Under the pieces are notes generated by a model. The model saw only the letters and a list, made by a program, of their open reading frames with translations, ran no database searches and was not told the origin of the DNA. 64,000 bases of DNA from Paenibacillus woosongensis (GTDB lineage Bacteria; Bacillota; Bacilli; Paenibacillales; Paenibacillaceae), in NCBI RefSeq assembly GCF_009725165.1, contig NZ_WNZW01000005.1, forward strand, positions 214,016-278,015, written 5' to 3'. The first letter of the stretch is position 1. The number at the start of each line of letters is the position of its first letter. This document shows positions 52,024 to 59,752 of the stretch, one piece after another. Position numbers and translations under genes: made by a program.

Positions 52024-52758
52024 CTATTCCTCCAAATGCCCCGAACGCTGCACCTTGGTCTGCAAATAGAACTCGTTGAAGGCTGATTCGCCGCCCCAAA
52101 TTGGTTCTCTTCCAGATAAGGCGAGGCCGGCTTTTTGCAGGGCTTCGAGCTTCTTAGGATTGTTGGTCATAAGCGTTACAGGCTTGGTGCGAAGAGTTCG
52201 CAGCACGCTTAGCGCATCGGTGTAGTTTCTGGAATCGTCGACGAAGCCGAGGCTTAAATTAGCTTCGACGGTGTCGTATCCGTTCTCTTGCAGCACGTAA
52301 GCCATCGCTTTGCTGAATAATCCAATGCCGCGCCCCTCATGGTTGGCCAGGTAGAACAGCGCGCCTGTACCGTGCTCCACAATGTTCTTCATGGATTTCT
52401 TCAGCTGGTAACCGCAATCGCATTTTTGGCTGCCGAAGATGTCGCCTGTGTGGCAGATCGAATGCATGCGAATCAAGGCTTCGTCGGCATTTTTGAAGTC
52501 GCCGTACACGAGTACGCTTGATTGCTGGTATTCCGCTAAGCTTGCGGAGGACAGCTGGTCGATGATTTCCTGAAAATTATCTGTGACTTGGCAGCGGCTG
52601 AGCCAGCAATACCATTGGAAAATGACGGTCTCACCGTCCAGGTCGACGGGCAGTTTGATCGGTCCAACGAGGTAAATGCCGCCTTCCTCGGTCTGGATTA
52701 ATTGAATTTTATCTTTTAAAATATCCAGTGCTTTAGGTTCTAGCTTCGTATCCGACAT
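52024..52758 (-). CDS. Stand-alone GTP cyclohydrolase II
   Basis: 244 residues. The zinc site is CHTGDIFGSQKCDC (C...CxC), and ANHEGRGIGLFSK carries the catalytic GTP-binding loop. The DSRNY segment and VTLMTNNPKKLEAL close the fold. It converts GTP to the first riboflavin/deazaflavin precursor. The DHBP-synthase domain usually fused in Bacillus RibA is absent, so this is a dedicated cyclohydrolase, perhaps outside the main riboflavin operon. It lies just downstream of a luciferase-like monooxygenase. AAAGGAATG precedes the ATG. Confidence 0.87.
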   Translation of the reverse strand: MSDTKLEPKALDILKDKIQLIQTEEGGIYLVGPIKLPVDLDGETVIFQWYCWLSRCQVTDNFQEIIDQLSSASLAEYQQSSVLVYGDFKNADEALIRMHSICHTGDIFGSQKCDCGYQLKKSMKNIVEHGTGALFYLANHEGRGIGLFSKAMAYVLQENGYDTVEANLSLGFVDDSRNYTDALSVLRTLRTKPVTLMTNNPKKLEALQKAGLALSGREPIWGGESAFNEFYLQTKVQRSGHLEE

Positions 52759-52814
52759 CGAATCATTCCTTTATCGCATAATGTTATAGGTCAGGTGCGT
52801 GGCTCTGCAACTGC

Positions 52815-53885
52815 TTAGCTTGTATGTTGGCGAACGACCGGGGCAACCTTTGTTGCCAGCAGTTCTATGCTTCGTGCAACATTAGAAAAGGGAATGCCGC
52901 CGACGTCAAGCTGTAACATGAACCGCTGGTGGCCAAATAGCTCGTATTGGTACATCATTTTGTCGATGATTAATTGCGGATCTCCTACAAATAAGGCCGT
53001 TTCCGGAGTGGTCATTTGTTCGAACTCCTCGCGCGACAGGGTTGCGCTGGTTTTTCCAAGCTGACGATCTACATATTGCCGATAATTGGCGTAGTATGGG
53101 TAATATTCGTCTTTGGCCTGCTGCGTTGTAGCAGAAATGTAACCGTGGCCTGTAATAGCGACCTTTAGATCGAGTGGCTTGTGGCCTGCTGCGTTTCCAG
53201 CTGCACGGTATGCTTCCACCAAAGCTTGAAATCGATTAGGAGCACCCCCAAGGATCGCCAGAGCCATGCCGGTTCCGAGCTGTCCAGCCCGTTCCGCACT
53301 GACCAGCGACCCGCCTGAACCGATCCACATGGGAATTTGCGTCTGTATGGGGCGTGGTGCAATTTCCGCTTCTTGAAGGGGAGCACGAAACTTGCCCTGC
53401 CAAGAAACCCTCTCCTGTTGATTTAATTGCTGGAACAGCTCGAAGTTCTCCATGAACAGTTCATCATAATCATTCAGGTCATAGCCGAACAGAGGAAAAG
53501 ACTCCAGGAAAGCCCCGCGTCCACCTATGATTTCAGCCCGTCCATTCGATAATAAGTCTAGTGTGGCATACTCCTCGAACAGCCGAACCGGATCCGTAGT
53601 CGTCAGAACGGTTGTCGCGCTGGTTAATTTAATTTGCTTTGTAGTTTGTGCGATGGCCGCTAAAATAACCGAGGTGGACGAAGCCGCATAATCTAGACGA
53701 TGATGTTCGCCAACTCCGAATATATCTAATCCGGCTTCATCAGCCAGCTTAGCCGCTTCAATCATATCCAACAGCCGCTGCCGGCTGCTAATGGTTTGTC
53801 CTCGATGCGGATCAGGCACAAGATCGCCGAGAGTGTAGACTCCAATTTCAATTCCTTGATGCTTGTTCTGTATGCTGTCGTTCAT
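52815..53885 (-). CDS. LLM-class flavin-dependent oxidoreductase
   Basis: 356 residues, bacterial luciferase-like TIM barrel. IEIGVYTLGDLVPDP starts the fold, with LFGVGEHH-type ligand loop (DIFGVGEHHRLDY), TSATTVLTTTDPVRLFEEYATLDLLSNGRAEIIGGRG and IPMWIGSGGS, all usual for LLM oxidoreductases. It uses FMNH2 and O2 on an unknown substrate. MNDSIQNK at 53885 is the start because AAGGGG precedes it; a longer frame to 53939 lacks one. It precedes GTP cyclohydrolase II on the same strand by 56 bp. Confidence 0.9.
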   Translation of the reverse strand: MNDSIQNKHQGIEIGVYTLGDLVPDPHRGQTISSRQRLLDMIEAAKLADEAGLDIFGVGEHHRLDYAASSTSVILAAIAQTTKQIKLTSATTVLTTTDPVRLFEEYATLDLLSNGRAEIIGGRGAFLESFPLFGYDLNDYDELFMENFELFQQLNQQERVSWQGKFRAPLQEAEIAPRPIQTQIPMWIGSGGSLVSAERAGQLGTGMALAILGGAPNRFQALVEAYRAAGNAAGHKPLDLKVAITGHGYISATTQQAKDEYYPYYANYRQYVDRQLGKTSATLSREEFEQMTTPETALFVGDPQLIIDKMMYQYELFGHQRFMLQLDVGGIPFSNVARSIELLATKVAPVVRQHTS

Positions 53886-54122
53886 TGTTGGAACCCCTTC
53901 ATTAAGAATTGCCGTGTATTCGAATTGTTTGCAATCCATGGTTGGTTAATGCAATAACTTATAATTATATCATAATACAAAGAGGTTAATAAAGGAACTA
54001 ACAATTATTAAGTTCCTTTCCGAGTGTATTTTAGGAATAAGATGTATAGTTGTGGAAGGATATTGAATAGGAACAGGGAATATGGAAGATGCAAGCAAGG
54101 CAAGAGAATATCCAGACAACTC

Positions 54123-54164
54123 ACGACCCGGCCTAAAATGGAGTAATCGAAGGCCGGGTTTCGT
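54123..54164. repeat. D-type dispersed hairpin
   Basis: ACGACCCGGCCT pairs with AGGCCGGGTTTCGT around an unrelated 16-bp loop. The next gene starts 36 bp later. Confidence 0.7.
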
Positions 54165-54199
54165 CTATCAAAACAGCAAAATAGGAGAGGAATATGCAA

Positions 54200-55504
54200 A
54201 TGAAGAAGCTCTGCTTATTGTTATTATGCCTTCTAATTTTATTAACTGGCTGTCAGGCGCAGCCTGAAAAAAAACAGGAGCCCAAAACCCTAAGAATTCT
54301 TGCTTTTAGTGAAAAGGGATTTAATCAGCTTTACGGGAACTTTTTTCTTGCAACGCATCCCAACTACTATCTGGAAGTTATTTCAATTTACGAAAATTTA
54401 ACGCCTGGAATGCACATGACTGATACCATCGAACAGCTTATAGCGCAGGAAAATATAGATGTCTTATCCATTCCCATGGATTCCTACTCTGTACTTCAGA
54501 AGAAAGGCAAATTGCTTTCGTTAGATGAAATGATTACTAAAGATCGCTTCGATCTGGCCAATTATTCGCCGGCGATCCTTGATTTTCTTAGGGACGAGCA
54601 GGGCCAAATTCACGGGCTGACTGCAACCTTTGTAGGGGATGCGCTATTTTATAACAAAGACCTTTTCGATCATTATCGTTTATCCTATCCTAGAGATTTT
54701 ATGACATGGGATGAAGTCTTTGAGCTAGCTCATAAGTTTCCAAACTTTACAGATGATCAGACTCCACAATATGGATTTCACCATAAAAAAACGGCCAATC
54801 CTTTTATGATGGCTTTAACCATAGGGGAAGGCAGCGGTTTATCAGTGTATGGAAACGGAAAATTCACTCTAAATTCTCCGTCTTGGGAGAAAGTTTTTGA
54901 AGAGGTGACATCGTGTTTTAAATCGCGGGTCTGTTTTGATCCCCATCAGACAAAATCAACGCAATCGTTAAAGTTAGAAGACCTACAGAAAGAAAGCTAT
55001 CCTTTCTTATCCGGACATATTGCGATGGCGGTTGCCGATTCATCCTTATATCGAATTTTAGATGAAAAAGACAGGGAGTTTGCGTGGGGAATTACAACAC
55101 TTCCGGTTAGCGCAGAACATCCGGATCTGGGAAATGGGATAGAGATGAATGACATTTTTACGATTCCATCAAACAATCAGGAGAACGAGGGGGCCTGGGA
55201 GTTTATGAAGTATGTTTCCGGGAATGATTATGCAAGGCTCCTCCCGCAGATCAATACCGTTGATTTGCCGGCAAGAGTAAGCGAGAATCAGGAGGAATCG
55301 ATTCAAGCCTTTTATAAATTGGAAAGAGCAAGTAATACTTTAATTAATGAACTAAGGGAGCTGCCTTCAGAAGTGCTCGCCAAGATTGATGAAATCTCAC
55401 CGAGATATATGTCTGAAATACTGTCTGAGCAGCGGACCGTTCAAGAATCTCTACAGCTTATAGAGGAGGAGCTGCAATTATCGCTTAACTCCGTGAGTAA
55501 GTAG
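54200..55504 (+). CDS. ABC-type extracellular solute-binding lipoprotein
   Basis: 434 residues with lipobox LLTGCQAQ. TLRILAFSEKGFNQLYGNF and YPRDFMTWDEVFELA with SGHIAMAVADSS fit family-1 (sugar-type) binding proteins. The C-terminal part continues in helices. It would bind an unknown solute at the membrane. No permease or ATPase is adjacent, so it is an orphan receptor. ATG 54200 is set by AGGAGAGG nine bases upstream. Confidence 0.8.
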   Translation: MKKLCLLLLCLLILLTGCQAQPEKKQEPKTLRILAFSEKGFNQLYGNFFLATHPNYYLEVISIYENLTPGMHMTDTIEQLIAQENIDVLSIPMDSYSVLQKKGKLLSLDEMITKDRFDLANYSPAILDFLRDEQGQIHGLTATFVGDALFYNKDLFDHYRLSYPRDFMTWDEVFELAHKFPNFTDDQTPQYGFHHKKTANPFMMALTIGEGSGLSVYGNGKFTLNSPSWEKVFEEVTSCFKSRVCFDPHQTKSTQSLKLEDLQKESYPFLSGHIAMAVADSSLYRILDEKDREFAWGITTLPVSAEHPDLGNGIEMNDIFTIPSNNQENEGAWEFMKYVSGNDYARLLPQINTVDLPARVSENQEESIQAFYKLERASNTLINELRELPSEVLAKIDEISPRYMSEILSEQRTVQESLQLIEEELQLSLNSVSK

Positions 55505-55560
55505 AAGTTTTGATTGGCCCATCGTTCCAGTTATAAGCTCAGCAACGTCCAAGCCTTAGG

Positions 55561-55704
55561 TTTCCGCAGTGGGCTAAAGGCGCGGCAGAAGCGATACGCT
55601 CACTTGGCATTATGGAGGGCCGCGGGGGGAATCAATTTGTACCAGCCGACACGGCGACCCGTGCGGAAGCGGCGGTAACTATCCTCAGAATGCTGGAGCT
55701 ATAA
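55561..55704 (+). pseudogene. S-layer homology (SLH) domain remnant
   Basis: The frame reads FPQWAKGAAEAIRSLGIMEG, FVPADTATRAEAAVTILRML and a stop, the C-terminal SLH repeat of an S-layer or wall-anchored protein. No start or upstream domain is present. Either the gene was deleted or the domain was cut off from its parent. Confidence 0.8.
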
Positions 55705-55714
55705 TAAAAAGTAT

Positions 55715-55753
55715 TGAGTGGGTTTGCGCGGCTTGCGCAGACTCGCTTTTTTT
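55715..55753 (+). terminator. Rho-independent terminator
   Basis: GAGT-GGGTTTGCGC pairs with GCGCAGACTC and is followed by seven T residues, just after the SLH remnant. The 195 bp beyond include a slippage-prone AAGTAATAAGTAGTAAGTGA tract. Confidence 0.75.
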
Positions 55754-55950
55754 GTGTTTGTTGTATTGATTCAAAGGGTTAGGATGTGCATTTGACGTAG
55801 CAATTGACAAGAAAAACAATTAAAATATAAAGTAGGCAGTAAGTGATAAGTAATAAGTAGTAAGTGACAAACAATGAATTGCGCTAACCGAATGATTCCT
55901 CACATCAAGTAAGCATCAGTTGAAGAAATGATGATTAGGAGAGGATTATA

Positions 55951-56943
55951 ATGACGGATTTGCAATTGACACAAAGCTTTTCCATGTTGGCGCTAAATGC
56001 GCAGAGAAGTCTTGAGATGATTACAGCCAAGAAGGTGGCTCTCCGCTGCATAGCCGCAGCAGTTATTCTCGAAGTCTATCTAGACCAAGGCTTTACACAA
56101 ACTAAGAATCAATTAGCTCTGAAGAAGGATGTCCTTGAGCAATCTCATACCATGCTTTTTCAGGAGATTATTTTAAAATCCTTGGCCCGCCAAAATGCTA
56201 AGAAATCATGGGATTTGAGGGATTGGCTGAAAAGAGCCTCTATGCTTCCCGGATCAACGTTAAAAAAGCTAGAACAGGCTGTATCCGGCTCTCTTAAGGA
56301 ATTGGGGCTGCTTGAGGAAATCCCCCATCTATTGGGGTGTGACCTGTATTTTGACTCTGCAGGCGTTAATATCAAGGAATATCGCAGCGATATTCAGGAA
56401 TATTCCAGCATTTCAGAGAATATCCGGGCAGAAATTCTGGAGGATGGCCCGGTAACGGATGAGACGATTTGCATGCTTTGGCTTCTTCGCGAGAGCGGAT
56501 GCATGCATGATTTTTTTTCGCGGAATGAGCTGGATATAGTAAGTGCCCGAATGTATAAATTGTATCAAGGTGCTCCGCTGGCTAAAGCCTTGTATCCCAT
56601 CCGCATTCATCGCGGCATCGAATTAGCAGCGAAACAATTTTTCCGTATGAAAAAAGGGGCAGTAAAGACACAAGTGGGCAGCGGTTTGAATTTTTTGTTC
56701 CCCATCCTGGAACGCTCGCAGGCTGTTTTTATCGACCTGGAGGCGATGTTCTCCAATCCAGCTGCAAGATTGCATGATGTAAAGCAGCGGCTGGAATCCA
56801 AAGGCCATACTGTTACGGTGCTGCAGGAAGGGCAGATTCCAACAATTAAGATAGATAATATTGTGTATCAAGCGATTCCGCATGCCATTTACGGGAGAGT
56901 GCCGATCCATGGTGTGCGTCTAATCCCGAAGCCCCTAATTTAA
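55951..56943 (+). CDS. GPP34 (GOLPH3)-like protein
   Basis: 330 residues. LTQSFSMLALNAQ and CIAAAVILEVYLDQGF resemble the start of GPP34/GOLPH3-type domains, with ILKSLARQNAKKSWDLRDWLK after it. The remainder is helical. The family is best known from eukaryotes (PI4P-binding) and actinomycetes; in Bacillota its role is unknown. The gene is followed at 14 bp by a MerR-type HTH gene, suggesting one operon. The ATG has AGGAGAGG. Confidence 0.6.
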   Translation: MTDLQLTQSFSMLALNAQRSLEMITAKKVALRCIAAAVILEVYLDQGFTQTKNQLALKKDVLEQSHTMLFQEIILKSLARQNAKKSWDLRDWLKRASMLPGSTLKKLEQAVSGSLKELGLLEEIPHLLGCDLYFDSAGVNIKEYRSDIQEYSSISENIRAEILEDGPVTDETICMLWLLRESGCMHDFFSRNELDIVSARMYKLYQGAPLAKALYPIRIHRGIELAAKQFFRMKKGAVKTQVGSGLNFLFPILERSQAVFIDLEAMFSNPAARLHDVKQRLESKGHTVTVLQEGQIPTIKIDNIVYQAIPHAIYGRVPIHGVRLIPKPLI

Positions 56944-56957
56944 AGGAGTCTTGAATC

Positions 56958-57221
56958 ATGTCCAGACAGCGTTCTATGGAGGCCATATTGGCCTCTGAGT
57001 TCGTAACTATAGGTGAATTAGTACGGCTTACGGATTCTCGCTATAGTACATTGAAATTTTATACAGAAGAGGGAATGCTGCCTTTCACACAGGCGGAGGA
57101 AAATCTGACACGCCGATATAAAAGAGAGGAGACCGTCGTGCGCATTCATTTCATTAAGGAACTGAAATCAAGCGGCTTATCGATCCCGCAAATTAAAGAA
57201 GCTCTCAATAAGAATCCATAA
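56958..57221 (+). CDS. Small MerR-type HTH protein
   Basis: 87 residues: FVTIGELVRLTDSRYSTLKFYTEEGMLP is the MerR winged-helix start, followed by RRYKREETVVRIHFIKELKSSGLSIPQIKEAL. There is no effector domain after the HTH, so it may act as a bare DNA binder or as a subunit. AAAGGAG precedes the ATG. It is paired with the GPP34-like gene. Confidence 0.85.
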   Translation: MSRQRSMEAILASEFVTIGELVRLTDSRYSTLKFYTEEGMLPFTQAEENLTRRYKREETVVRIHFIKELKSSGLSIPQIKEALNKNP

Positions 57222-57233
57222 GCACACTGTAGA

Positions 57234-57270
57234 CCCAGCCTAAATTATAGCAGCTAACAAGGGCTGGGTT
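57234..57270 (+). repeat. D-type dispersed hairpin
   Basis: ACCCAGCCT pairs with AGGGCTGGGT and is followed by TATTTCAT; it probably terminates the MerR operon. Confidence 0.65.
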
Positions 57271-57316
57271 ATTTCATGAGTGAGCACATATTATATTTCA
57301 AGAGGGGTCAAGGAGA

Positions 57317-57850
57317 ATGAATTCTAGTATGTTATTGAAATCCGAAAGGCTGACCTATAGGCCAACTATGGCCTCTGATTTAGAGATGGTGTTAGCAATT
57401 GAAAACGAACATGAGAACATAGCCTATATTATACCTTGGCCCAGGGACCAGCATATGGCTGCGTTGTGCGACTCGGATAAGAGGCATATAGTTATAGAGG
57501 ATCAGGTTGCGAACTTGGTGGGGTATTTGATCTTGGCAGGCCTCGACAGCCCGCATCATAGCATTGAGCTGGTCCGAATTGTGATTGCAGAGAAAAATAA
57601 AGGATATGGAAGAGAAGCCATCAAGGCGATTTTACAATATGTATTTGATGGGCTAAGTGCTCATCGAGTATGGCTGGATGTGAAAGAATATAATGAGAGA
57701 GCGAAGCAGCTTTATTCAGCTCTAGGGTTCAAGCAGGAGGGCATATTAAGAGAATGCATTAAGAATGGCGATCAGTACGAATCTCTGATTGTAATGTCCC
57801 TGTTAAGGCAGGAATTCACGATTCTAAGAGTGGATGATCTAGAGCACTAA
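57317..57850 (+). CDS. GNAT family N-acetyltransferase
   Basis: 177 residues. The acetyl-CoA loop is VIAEKNKGYGREAIKAI, and VWLDVKEYNERAKQLYSALGFKQEGILRE is the RimL/SpeG-type C-terminal part. It transfers an acetyl group to an unknown amine. AAGGAGA precedes the ATG. It stands between a D-type hairpin and a small membrane protein gene 22 bp after it. Confidence 0.9.
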   Translation: MNSSMLLKSERLTYRPTMASDLEMVLAIENEHENIAYIIPWPRDQHMAALCDSDKRHIVIEDQVANLVGYLILAGLDSPHHSIELVRIVIAEKNKGYGREAIKAILQYVFDGLSAHRVWLDVKEYNERAKQLYSALGFKQEGILRECIKNGDQYESLIVMSLLRQEFTILRVDDLEH

Positions 57851-57872
57851 TTGGATTCTAAAGGGGGATCAC

Positions 57873-58199
57873 ATGAGAAAATTTAGATTTAATCAGTCAG
57901 CGGAAATAGGAAGCTTCATTATTCTTTTTGGAGCATGTATTAAGCTGGCTGTTCATTTGTATGCGGTATTGGGGATGATAAGATTCACAGAAGCTGTAAT
58001 CACAGATGTAGAATTCAACATATATCGGTTAAAAATCTTTACAACCCTAGAGCAGTATGAGGTACACATTTTACCAACGTATGGGGTCTCAGTGCTGCTG
58101 ATCATATATCTTATAAAACTTGTAGTAGATTATATCAAATACCGGAAACAAGAAAATAGGGTGGATGAAGATAAGAGAGGTGAGAGGTATGGATTTTAG
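57873..58199 (+). CDS. Small membrane protein
   Basis: 108 residues with two membrane helices (about 11-32 and 70-90) and a basic/acidic tail. No family is recognised. AAAGGGGG precedes the ATG. It is probably co-transcribed with the GNAT gene and ends at the terminator at 58219. Confidence 0.6.
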   Translation: MRKFRFNQSAEIGSFIILFGACIKLAVHLYAVLGMIRFTEAVITDVEFNIYRLKIFTTLEQYEVHILPTYGVSVLLIIYLIKLVVDYIKYRKQENRVDEDKRGERYGF

Positions 58200-58218
58200 G
58201 AATTGATCAAGAAGGATA

Positions 58219-58251
58219 AAAGGCAGGACGACGCTAAGTTGTCCTGCCTTT
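58219..58251. terminator. Hairpin terminator between convergent genes
   Basis: AAAGGCAGGAC pairs with GTCCTGCCTTT around GACGCTAAGTT. It serves the membrane-protein gene and, in reverse, the GH8 gene. Confidence 0.75.
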
Positions 58252-58280
58252 GTATCTAGGATTGCTGCCAGCTATCGCAA

Positions 58281-59423
58281 TTAGTAAATCCGATAATTCC
58301 CGCTCAACGCCAGCAGGCTGAAGAAGTACAGGCAGTTGTCATAATAGCGGCGGTCGCCGGTACGAAGCGGCGTGTTCCAGAGCAGGCGGACAAAATGCTC
58401 CGCGTCCGGGCCGTCGGCGGCGAGGGAAGCCGCCGCATTGGTCGCCAGAAGGCCGATTGGATGCAGCGCTGGCTCATCGAACGGCTTCCCGTCAATGGTG
58501 TAGCGGCGATAGTCGGAAACCTCGATGTCCCGGAAAAATGCCTGAATCCGGTTGGACTGCTCGACCTGCCAGGGATCCTGGCGGAACCATACCCAATCCA
58601 GGGCGATATTGGCGGCCACCCGGTAGGAATCACTGTAGAAATGACGGAAGTCGCCATGGGGCTGCGGCTCTGCCGGCGTACCGTCATAATTCGCATATTC
58701 TGGAGCGAGGCCAGTTTCCGGATGGCATGCCGTATGCAGGTAAGCCCGGCTGGCCTTGGCGGCCTCCCTCCAAAACTTCATATCCCGCTCGTCGGCTAGC
58801 AGGGCAAACAACTCGTAGAAATGGGGGAGATGATATGACGGATCGCTAAACTTAGATTCCGGTATGAATTTGATCAGCTTCGTTTCCGGGTCCCACATCG
58901 GATCGCCTTCGCCGTTTTCCCCCTGATGCAAGCATGCTCTTAGAATCGTTCGTGCCTGCTCGGAATAGTTATAGGGCTCCGGCCCGTCTCCCCAACGGCT
59001 GGCCGCGAAGAACAGGGCCATCGCGAAAAATTCCTCTCCGTCCGGTGCAGGACCGTGGGAGATGCGGGTTCCGTCCGGCTTGCAATGCCAGGCAAAATAA
59101 TTGGCGTAGGGCCCTTCCTTATGCTGCATAAATGTCTTCGAGAAATTCCACAGCCGGTCAAACTCTTCTTTCTTATTCATTTGCACAGCCATCATCATCC
59201 CGTATGACATGCCCTCTGTCCGCACGTCCAAATTGCCGGTATCGAGAATATAGCCTTTATCGTCACCCATCGGATGATAGATCCGTACATCCGGCTCTCC
59301 ATAGAATAGATCGTTCCATACCTGCTCCAGCTTGGCTTCAATTTCCGTTTCGGAATAGCCGAGCTCCTTGAACATGTTTCTGTATTCTTTCGTATAAAAA
59401 GCACCTAATTGGTTCGCAGACAT
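58281..59423 (-). CDS. GH8 reducing-end xylose-releasing exo-oligoxylanase (Rex type)
   Basis: 380 residues. Catalytic Glu70 lies in DVRTEGMSYGMM, Asp128 in GPAPDGEEF, and an Asp in HFYSDSYR (about 265) corresponds to the base in Bacillus halodurans Rex. No signal peptide is seen, so it is cytoplasmic and trims imported xylo-oligosaccharides from the reducing end. GGAGGT precedes the ATG. It is divergent from the two secreted GH43 genes and shares a cre-like site with them. Confidence 0.9.
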   Translation of the reverse strand: MSANQLGAFYTKEYRNMFKELGYSETEIEAKLEQVWNDLFYGEPDVRIYHPMGDDKGYILDTGNLDVRTEGMSYGMMMAVQMNKKEEFDRLWNFSKTFMQHKEGPYANYFAWHCKPDGTRISHGPAPDGEEFFAMALFFAASRWGDGPEPYNYSEQARTILRACLHQGENGEGDPMWDPETKLIKFIPESKFSDPSYHLPHFYELFALLADERDMKFWREAAKASRAYLHTACHPETGLAPEYANYDGTPAEPQPHGDFRHFYSDSYRVAANIALDWVWFRQDPWQVEQSNRIQAFFRDIEVSDYRRYTIDGKPFDEPALHPIGLLATNAAASLAADGPDAEHFVRLLWNTPLRTGDRRYYDNCLYFFSLLALSGNYRIY

Positions 59424-59484
59424 ATCGTCAACCTCCGTCTATTCATCATTTGGCTATATCATAGCACAGCAGGAGTTGAGTAAA

Positions 59485-59498
59485 TTAAAGCGCTTTCC
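59485..59498. promoter_or_regulatory. cre-like CcpA site
   Basis: TTAAAGCGCTTTCC matches the catabolite-responsive element (TGWAANCGNTNWCA) apart from the edge bases. It lies in the 330-bp divergent region between the GH8 and GH43 genes. Glucose repression of the xylan genes is likely. The rest of that gap shows no gene. Confidence 0.65.
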
Positions 59499-59752
59499 CC
59501 AGAAATATTAGTATTTCTCTAATAGTAAGATACAGGAGTCTATCGGGTTACTGCAAAAAAGAAAGTGCAATAAACAAACAAAAAATTCCATTTAGATTTC
59601 GATGGAATGATCATAAAATTAACTTGAAAAAATGTAATTAATTGCTAGATTTGATCTGGAGGGAGGCAGATCGCGCGAACTTTTGTCGAAAGGGGGGGAT
59701 TAGGATTCTGCGAATGTCCAGTTAATTGTTTCAAGAAAGGAGATGATCAGAG

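Noticed and set aside
55840..55870. AAGTAATAAGTAGTAAG tract as a regulatory array
   Set aside because: Looks like simple slippage sequence; no dyad symmetry or regulator nearby.
58395..58849. Plus-strand frames inside the GH8 gene
   Set aside because: They are shadows of the high-GC GH8 coding strand, whose catalytic residues are intact.
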